The translations under genes were made by a program, and so were the position numbers. 11,348 bases of DNA from the NCBI GenBank assembly GCA_020354595.1, contig CP070650.1, positions 1,702,564 to 1,713,911 on the forward strand, read 5' to 3'. This stretch comes from Myxococcales bacterium. GTDB taxonomy: Bacteria > Myxococcota_A > Polyangia > Polyangiales > Houyiibacteriaceae. The notes under the pieces were generated by a model. The model had not been told where the DNA came from, searched no databases, and was given only the letters and a program-made list of their open reading frames with translations. Position 1 is the first letter of the stretch; the number at the start of each line of letters is the position of its first letter. Below are positions 6,501 to 11,348 of this stretch, piece by piece.

Positions 6501-8399
6501 TCATGCGCTCCTCTCCTCAACAGCGTTGTTTTCACGCGGGGACCAATGTCGAAAGGGTTGGTACTGTGCACCACCCGGGCTGAAGAACTTCCCAAAGAAC
6601 TCCACATAGTGGAGTCGCAGCATGTGAATCGTGGGGCTGAATACCCCGAGGACGAAATTGACCAGGTGAAAGAGTAGGGCGCAGATCACCCCCACGACCA
6701 CGCCGCCAAAGGCGCCGGTCATTCGGTTGGCGACGACCGCCATCATGACCGACGCCGTGCCGACAGCCATGATACGGGCATAGGACAGCACGTTCCCGAG
6801 CGTCGAAACGAGCTCGACCGGCGCGAGGATGCCCTCACCGACGACCAAGATCGGGAGAGCGACGAGCGTGGTGATGACCAGCGGTGTGAAGAAACGCTCG
6901 GGAAGCATGCCGAACGCAGCCAACAGCGCGAACACGATCAAGATGACCATGACCCCCGCCATCCCGCGGCCGACGGCGTGCCGCTTGTCCTGCCGGAACA
7001 TCTTGACGGCGCCGATGAAGAGCCCGAGGACGATGTGCACGACCCCCAGCGCCACGGCAAGGCCTAGAAACGGGAAGAAGGCTTCTTCTCGATTGAAGAT
7101 GATCGGGTGCAGCCCGACACGGTGTCCGAGGTCTCCGAACAGCTCGCCGTAGAGGAAGCCAAAGATCATGGTGAAGAGCGCGCAAGCCAGACCGATCTCC
7201 GAGATCGAGCGAAGCTTGGTGTAAGGCTGCGAGCGCAAGCGCAAGATCAGCGAGATCGCTCCTAGCACGGCGCCATAGCCGATGTCGCCGAGCGTGATTC
7301 CGAAGAACATCGGAAAGAAGACCCCAACGAACGGCGTCGGATCGACCGTTCCGTACTTCGGCAACGGCATCATCTTCGTGATCGCTTCGAACGGCTGAAA
7401 CAAGCGAGGGTTCTTCAGCACGACGGGGGCCGTCTCGCCCGACCACTCCTCTGAAGAGATGGCTTCGACCTCGACCGTATCGCCGAACGACTTCGAGAGC
7501 TTTCGCTCGAGATCGGCCCGGGCGGCGCTTGGAATCCAGCCTTCGAGGACGAACGCTCGGGGCGTGACGGCGGCTTTCTCCATGGCCTCGACCGTGGCGA
7601 GGTGGTCCTCGACGTAGGCGCGAATACGGGCGAGATCGCGCCCTCGCTCGCTCGCGATCCGGGTTCGCTCATTGTCGAGCTCGGCCAGGTCCCCCGGAAG
7701 CTCCGCGAGACGAGTCTGCATGCGCTGCACCGTGGTACCGACGCTGTCGTCTCCGAATTGGTCGGGCAACGACAGCGCCTGAACGCCGGCTTCACTCAGT
7801 AGCTGTTCTGCCTTGGCGCCGCTTGCTTTGGGCACCGCGAGGAGCATCGCGGCTTCGCCTGACTCCGACGGTTGGCTCAGGAGCTCGAAACCGTCACCGA
7901 GTGTTTCACGAAGCGCGACCCGAATCCGGCGAAGCTCTTGCTCGCCACCCTCCCGCAGTACCAAGTAGAACACGCGAATACCTTCGAGTGCGAGACCAGA
8001 CTCGCTGATCTTGCGAAACGTCGAGAAGAAAGGACGGAACTTGAGGATCAGCGCGCGTTCCTCCTCGAGCTCCTGGCGCCGTTGATCCAGCGCCTCGAGG
8101 TCTCTGCGACTCCGCCCTGCGATGAGCGCCGCTCGCGCCAGGGTGAGGTCCTCCGTCGTCCGCGCGTGCCGCGTTGGCATCTCGCCGAGAAGCGCGATGG
8201 CGGCGTGGACGTCTTCGGCGACCTTTCGGACGCTACGAATGTGCCGGTCCTGTTCGGCGGTGAGGTCGAGGCGCTTCAACGATTCGCCTTCCGACGGCTC
8301 GACCAGATGCACCAGGCCGATGTCCTGGACGCGGCCAAGCACGGGCTGAAGCTCCTCGATCGGGCCGAGCATTCGAATGCGCGCCATGTCGAGGATCAA
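6501..8399 (-). CDS. atpI: V/A-type ATP synthase subunit I (a-like membrane stator)
   Basis: A 632-residue subunit with two halves. Residues 1 to about 335 form the soluble arm, with coiled-coil stretches near 85-120 and 225-275 that bind the peripheral stalks. Residues from about 355 contain the membrane helices that form the ion path against the K ring. The conserved block FFPMFFGITLGDIGYG (361-376) opens the membrane part. The essential arginine facing the ring glutamate is Arg542 in LSYARIMAVG, and the family-typical RLHYVEFFGKFF lies at 595-606. TTG at 8399 is taken as start: it overlaps the stop of H as TTGA and has GGAGGT 5 bases upstream. The ATG at 8387 would lie too far from that site, though it gives a more usual N-terminus. 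The short gap to K fits a single operon. Confidence 0.95.
   Translation of the reverse strand: MILDMARIRMLGPIEELQPVLGRVQDIGLVHLVEPSEGESLKRLDLTAEQDRHIRSVRKVAEDVHAAIALLGEMPTRHARTTEDLTLARAALIAGRSRRDLEALDQRRQELEEERALILKFRPFFSTFRKISESGLALEGIRVFYLVLREGGEQELRRIRVALRETLGDGFELLSQPSESGEAAMLLAVPKASGAKAEQLLSEAGVQALSLPDQFGDDSVGTTVQRMQTRLAELPGDLAELDNERTRIASERGRDLARIRAYVEDHLATVEAMEKAAVTPRAFVLEGWIPSAARADLERKLSKSFGDTVEVEAISSEEWSGETAPVVLKNPRLFQPFEAITKMMPLPKYGTVDPTPFVGVFFPMFFGITLGDIGYGAVLGAISLILRLRSQPYTKLRSISEIGLACALFTMIFGFLYGELFGDLGHRVGLHPIIFNREEAFFPFLGLAVALGVVHIVLGLFIGAVKMFRQDKRHAVGRGMAGVMVILIVFALLAAFGMLPERFFTPLVITTLVALPILVVGEGILAPVELVSTLGNVLSYARIMAVGTASVMMAVVANRMTGAFGGVVVGVICALLFHLVNFVLGVFSPTIHMLRLHYVEFFGKFFSPGGAQYQPFRHWSPRENNAVEERSA
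6508..6517 (-). promoter_or_regulatory. Tandem Shine-Dalgarno (AGGAG twice) for ring subunit K
   Basis: Two adjoining AGGAG copies on the minus strand, the nearer one ending 8 bases before ATG 6499. It is the strongest-looking ribosome site in the operon and fits the need for many K copies per enzyme. It lies inside the last codons of subunit I. Confidence 0.75.
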
Positions 8400-8722
8400 G
8401 GCCGACCTCCAGACGCCCCAACGAGCCGTCCGACGACGTATTGCGCGAGCTCGGCGACGCTGTCTTCATCGAGGCTGTCGAGCCTTTCGACGACACGTCG
8501 CGCCTCCGCGCGAACCGTGGCAATCGTCTCGTCTCGTTCGAACGCCACCTGGCCGCGAAGCGCACGGTCCTCGGTGTCGAGCTCGATCTCAAAGCGTCTC
8601 ACTCGCTCCTCGGCCTGTGCTCGCGCCCCGGCGGTGAGCTGTGCGGCTTCCTGCCGCGTGCGCTCGAGCATCTCGTCGAGCTCGGTTTCGGTTTCGAGCA
8701 GTCGGCTGAGCTTGTCCGCCAT
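8396..8722 (-). CDS. V/A-type ATP synthase subunit H/G-like (peripheral stalk helix)
   Basis: A 108-residue, highly charged and almost entirely helical protein, first in the ATPase operon. Heptad-like stretches of Glu, Arg, Ala and Leu (residues 5-85) fit the long helix that twists around subunit E. The C-terminal part (SVAELAQYVVGRLVG, 88-102) resembles the short terminal helix of stalk subunits. It has no motif of its own, so the call rests on its place immediately before I, its size and its composition; the H gene (G in Thermus) holds this position in archaeal and Thermus operons. ATG at 8722 is the only good start; the ribosome site before it is weak (GGGTGA about 9 bases upstream). Its stop overlaps the TTG start of I. 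Confidence 0.82.
   Translation of the reverse strand: MADKLSRLLETETELDEMLERTRQEAAQLTAGARAQAEERVRRFEIELDTEDRALRGQVAFERDETIATVRAEARRVVERLDSLDEDSVAELAQYVVGRLVGASGGRP
8405..8410 (-). promoter_or_regulatory. Shine-Dalgarno for subunit I TTG start
   Basis: GGAGGT on the minus strand, 5 bases before TTG 8399 and 17 before the alternative ATG 8387. The spacing favours the TTG start. Confidence 0.65.
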
Positions 8723-8773
8723 GTCCGGTCACCCGGGGGGAAAGTACCAGAACCAGACCCTGGAGTGGCGTCG

Positions 8774-9949
8774 TTAAGCGACTTTGGTTCGGCGGGTTAC
8801 ACCGAGAACCGCAGCTCCGGTCAAGGTTATGAGCCCAGCCGCCCAGAAAGACGTATCGTAGTCCCACTTGGCGGCCGCCCAACCAAGCGCATACGCAAAA
8901 AATGCGTGTCCGCCGTTGAACGCCCCGTGGATGATCGCCACGACCATACCCCGGGACTTCGCGTCCGCGCGCTCGATACCGAGAGCAGTGAGGGCGGGAT
9001 ACGCAATGCCGTGTCCGAGGCCCATCATCGCGCCGATCTCGAAGAGGTGATCGGGCCCGAGAATGCCCAACATGGGAGGTACCGCAGCGTACAAGACAAG
9101 CGCTACGATCGAAGAGCGAAGCACACCGAACCGATCGATCAAACGGCCTCCCCCGAGCCTCACCGTCAATGCGACGATTGCAAACCCAATGAAGAACCCG
9201 CGCACCTCGGTCACCCCGAGCTCGAGTGCGAAGGGTTGATGCAGGGTGAAGAGGGCGGTAAACGCGGCCGTCATCAGGATCGTCGTGGCGTATACCCGCA
9301 GGAGCGGTCCACCCAGAACCGGCTTTGGCTCGTCGTGATCTTGTGGGACGTGACGCGGTGGCTCCCGAAGACGCGTACTGAGGAGCGCCGCGACGAGCCC
9401 AGCGCTCGCGCTTGCAACGAACACGTATTTCCAACCGACGCTGCCAGCCAAGAGCTCCGCGATGGTGGGGGAGATCGCGTTCATCCCCAGGTTGGCAGCG
9501 CCGAACAGACCGAGCGCCTGCGCCATGCGGTCGCTCGGCGCGATGTCGGCCGTCATCGTGCCCGCCGAGTTGAACCCCATCACCATTCCGACGCCCCAAG
9601 ACATTTGCGCCAAGTAGAGGAGCGGCCCTTCGTGGTCGACGAACAGGTAGAGAACGCCGGTCACCATCAGCATGAGGTTTCCGAAGATCAGCCACGGGCG
9701 TCTGCCGTAGCGATCGACCAGCCAGCCAACTAGTGGGGTGACGAGCACGGCCGTGATTCCTTCGACTGCAACCGCGCGACCGATCGCCGCCGCGTCCATT
9801 CCCAGCTCGGCTGCGAAGAACTTGGGAAGGATCAGATAGAACGACCACGAGAACCCGAACAAGGAAACCGATCCAAGCAACAGAAGAAAGTCGCGCGAAA
9901 GCAAACGCGCATGGGTGCGCGCTGTCGTTTTTTCGGGCGGATCGGACAT
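8774..9949 (-). CDS. Major facilitator superfamily transporter
   Basis: A 391-residue polytopic membrane protein with about 12 hydrophobic segments. The first loop has the MFS motif A, as GWLVDRYGRRP at 75-85, and a matching copy, GGGRLIDRFG at 266-275, lies in the second half, showing the internal two-fold repeat of the superfamily. A charged central loop (about 193-212, Arg/Pro/His/Asp-rich) separates the halves. It should be a proton- or ion-coupled transporter in the cytoplasmic membrane; the substrate and direction cannot be told, and similarity to drug or sugar efflux proteins is only general. ATG at 9949 is chosen over TTG 9970 because AAGGA lies 7 bases before it. It shares direction with the ATPase operon, whose H gene starts 51 bases downstream, and it is divergent from the CBS gene. 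Confidence 0.88.
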   Translation of the reverse strand: MSDPPEKTTARTHARLLSRDFLLLLGSVSLFGFSWSFYLILPKFFAAELGMDAAAIGRAVAVEGITAVLVTPLVGWLVDRYGRRPWLIFGNLMLMVTGVLYLFVDHEGPLLYLAQMSWGVGMVMGFNSAGTMTADIAPSDRMAQALGLFGAANLGMNAISPTIAELLAGSVGWKYVFVASASAGLVAALLSTRLREPPRHVPQDHDEPKPVLGGPLLRVYATTILMTAAFTALFTLHQPFALELGVTEVRGFFIGFAIVALTVRLGGGRLIDRFGVLRSSIVALVLYAAVPPMLGILGPDHLFEIGAMMGLGHGIAYPALTALGIERADAKSRGMVVAIIHGAFNGGHAFFAYALGWAAAKWDYDTSFWAAGLITLTGAAVLGVTRRTKVA

Positions 9950-10092
9950 CGAACGGTCCTTAGCACTCAAATTCGACGGTGCTTCAGAGTTTCACGTCCA
10001 AGCCTGGGGGCTAGGAAAAGAGACCCGATGCTGGTAGTGTCAACAAACCATCTTCGTCTGGCTTAGTTGCCGACCTGTTCATAGGGGGCCGA
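9950..10092. other. Divergent intergenic spacer between MFS and CBS genes
   Basis: The 143-base gap should hold promoters for both directions. On the minus strand there is an exact TTGACA. On the plus strand I find only a ribosome site (AGGGGG, 10083-10088) before the CBS gene and no good promoter hexamers. I see no long inverted repeat or operator-like palindrome. Confidence 0.6.
10015..10043 (-). promoter_or_regulatory. Possible promoter for the MFS gene
   Basis: An exact -35 hexamer TTGACA at 10043-10038 on the minus strand. At 17 bases distance stands CTTTTC, a poor -10. The position would give a leader of about 60 bases before ATG 9949. It is a weak call resting on the -35 alone, and the -35 preference of the host is unknown. 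Confidence 0.25.
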
Positions 10093-10596
10093 ATGCGCGT
10101 TGCTGATGTCATGAGTAACAAGCCGGTGACGATTACCCCGGACGTTCCGGTGTCCGAAGCTTTTCGGGTCGCATCGGCTTATGGCGTTCAGCACTTGGTG
10201 ATCACGGAGGGTCGGCTGCCGATCGGGGTCGTGTGTATTCGATGCGATCTGGCCGATGCCTTTCCGAAGCGTCCCGTCGGCCAATACATGTCTCAGCCGG
10301 TGACGATTGGGGCTTACGAGACGGCCGAGCACGCGAGCCAGAAGATGTGCCAAAAGGGTGTCGGGGCGCTGATCGTACGGGGAGGCGACGCTGGATGGGG
10401 CATCGCCACCCGCGGCGACCTTCTGCGGGCGGGTTTTCAGGCCGGGGAGGAAGAGGGCCTTTTCTTCTGTGCGGCGTGTGGCACGCACATGCACGTGCAC
10501 CCCGTGCCAGGTTGTGAGTGGGTGGCATTCTGCGTCGATTGCTGGGATAGGGCCGGTCCGCCGAGGATCGGCGAAGATCTCGGTGAATCCGACTAG
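10093..10596 (+). CDS. CBS-pair protein with C-terminal zinc-ribbon-like tail
   Basis: A 167-residue soluble protein. Two CBS repeats fill residues 1-115: the first begins MRVADVMSNKPVTITPD, the second VGQYMSQPVTIGAYE, and each ends in a strand-helix block (GVVCIRCDL; GWGIATRGDLL). CBS pairs usually bind adenine nucleotides or related ligands and act as sensors. The tail has Cys126-x-x-Cys129 and Cys147-x-x-Cys150, with His132, His134, His136 and Cys141 between, a layout that would hold one zinc or another metal. A further CxxC (Cys48, Cys51) lies in the first CBS repeat, where a Thr/Arg-Arg pair is common. ATG at 10093 has AGGGGG four bases upstream. The stop shares a base with the GTG of the reductase gene, so the two are probably made together. 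I cannot name a ligand or partner from the sequence. Confidence 0.85.
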   Translation: MRVADVMSNKPVTITPDVPVSEAFRVASAYGVQHLVITEGRLPIGVVCIRCDLADAFPKRPVGQYMSQPVTIGAYETAEHASQKMCQKGVGALIVRGGDAGWGIATRGDLLRAGFQAGEEEGLFFCAACGTHMHVHPVPGCEWVAFCVDCWDRAGPPRIGEDLGESD

Positions 10597-11348
10597 TGCG
10601 CGTTTTTCTGACTGGTTCTACAGGCACGGTGGGCCGTGAGCTGTGTCGTGAGCTGATCGATCGCGGCGTCGAGATTCGGATCGGTGCGCGGGCGTCCAGC
10701 CGAGTGTCGAGTCTTCTGCCCGACGTGCGCGACGTCGTCCCGCTCGATTTCGAGAACGCGGCGATCGACCCTGCGATGTTCGAAGGGATCGACGCGTTCT
10801 TCTTCATGACCCCCTTGATCGAGAATCAGGTCACGACCTCGCTGCGCGTCCTCGACGCTGCAGTTCGCGGAGGCGTCCGACAGGTCGTGCGTCTGTCGTC
10901 ACGCTCAGCCGGTTGGGACGAGCATTCAGAGCTCCGTGCTTGGCACCGCGATATCGAAGAAGCGGTACGGAGCTCCGGGACGACTTGGACGATCCTTCGG
11001 CCGTGTTCATTCTTCCAGAACTTCATCCACTATCAGGCCGAAACGGTGCGCAACATGTCGGCGATCATCCTACCGCAGGGGGAGGGCCTGATCTCATACA
11101 TCGATGCCGCGGACATCGGTGCGGCGGCCGCCGAGTCTCTCCTGAATCCCGAAGCGCACCACGGGCTCACGTACGTTCTCACCGGCGGCCGCGCATATGG
11201 CGCGAAAGGGGTCGCGGCCGAGATCGGCCGCGTCATCGGCAAGCCGGTCACCTACATTAGCATCGAGGAAGACCAAGCAAGAGACATGATGCTCCAGGCG
11301 GGAACGCCGCCGTGGTTGACCGAAGCGGGAATGGCGGTCTTCGCGCAC
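10596..11348 (+). CDS. NmrA-like / atypical SDR NAD(P)-binding reductase (3' end outside window)
   Basis: The frame is open from GTG 10596 to the right edge, giving 251 residues of an unfinished protein. It begins MRVFLTGSTGTVGRELC: the glycine motif GxxGxxG at 7-13 after a first beta-strand is the dinucleotide site of an extended or atypical short-chain dehydrogenase fold. Arg28 and Arg32 after strand 2 would suit NADP. The block WTILRPCSFFQNF (131-143) and ISYIDAADIGAAAAESL (166-182) are typical of NmrA-like and SDR_a5 proteins. These act as NAD(P)H-quinone-type reductases or as redox sensors; some have lost activity, and there is no clear YxxxK pair here (His117 stands near where it would be). 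The GTG shares its first base with the TAG stop of the CBS gene; no later in-frame ATG precedes the glycine motif, and the ribosome site is weak, so translation is probably coupled. Confidence 0.85.
   Translation, partial: MRVFLTGSTGTVGRELCRELIDRGVEIRIGARASSRVSSLLPDVRDVVPLDFENAAIDPAMFEGIDAFFFMTPLIENQVTTSLRVLDAAVRGGVRQVVRLSSRSAGWDEHSELRAWHRDIEEAVRSSGTTWTILRPCSFFQNFIHYQAETVRNMSAIILPQGEGLISYIDAADIGAAAAESLLNPEAHHGLTYVLTGGRAYGAKGVAAEIGRVIGKPVTYISIEEDQARDMMLQAGTPPWLTEAGMAVFAH

Noticed and set aside
8441..9733. Long plus-strand open frame opposite H and the MFS gene
   Set aside because: Its translation is Arg/Gly/His-rich without domain pattern, and it lies antisense to two genes with clear family features. 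Long shadow frames are expected in GC-rich DNA.
9950..9970. TTG start at 9970 for the MFS gene
   Set aside because: The AAGGA ribosome site lies between TTG and ATG 9949, at the proper distance only from the ATG.
1..11348. CRISPR array, insertion sequence, tRNA, phage or defence module
   Set aside because: I found no spaced repeats, transposase motifs, tRNA-like clover leaf or defence-type domain. The genes are core metabolism and ordinary accessory enzymes.

Overview
The window is GC-rich bacterial DNA packed almost wall to wall with genes. The best clue to the host is the protein fragment at the left edge. It ends in a Gly-Cys-x-Cys, hydrophobic helix, Arg-Arg-Arg tail that matches the MYXO-CTERM sorting signal, which points to Myxococcota or a close deltaproteobacterial relative. 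This is an inference from one tail plus base composition; no rRNA or tRNA gene is present to confirm it.

Main content (579-8722, minus strand): a complete nine-gene operon for a bacterial A/V-type rotary ATPase. Read in the direction of transcription the order is H, I, K, E, C, F, A, B, D. This is the gene order of archaeal A-type (aha) operons and of the Thermus V-type operon. Subunits A and B form the catalytic head, D and F the central shaft, C (d-like) the socket on the rotor ring, K the ring, I the ion channel half and stator anchor, and E and H the peripheral stalks. Every junction is either a stop/start overlap or a gap of 1-7 bases, so the set is almost certainly one translationally coupled transcript. 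Four internal starts are explained by Shine-Dalgarno spacing; two of these are GTG, one TTG, and one is the ATG of the ring subunit.

Left edge (2-577, plus strand): the C-terminal part of a CehA/McbA-type PHP-fold metallohydrolase with the MYXO-CTERM tail. It converges on the ATPase D gene with one base between the two stop codons.

Right part: an MFS transporter (8774-9949, minus) lies 51 bases upstream of the ATPase H gene in the same direction. Across a 143-base divergent spacer, on the plus strand, are a CBS-pair protein with a C-terminal four-cysteine zinc-ribbon-like tail (10093-10596) and an NmrA-like NAD(P)-binding reductase (10596 to the right edge, incomplete). The reductase GTG start shares a base with the preceding stop codon.

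I see no CRISPR array, insertion sequence, RNA gene or integration site. The window reads as core-genome energy metabolism with ordinary neighbours. The points most worth checking are the ion specificity and odd first helix of the ring subunit, the surface-anchored hydrolase, the cysteine-rich CBS protein coupled to a reductase, and the one-base convergent junction.
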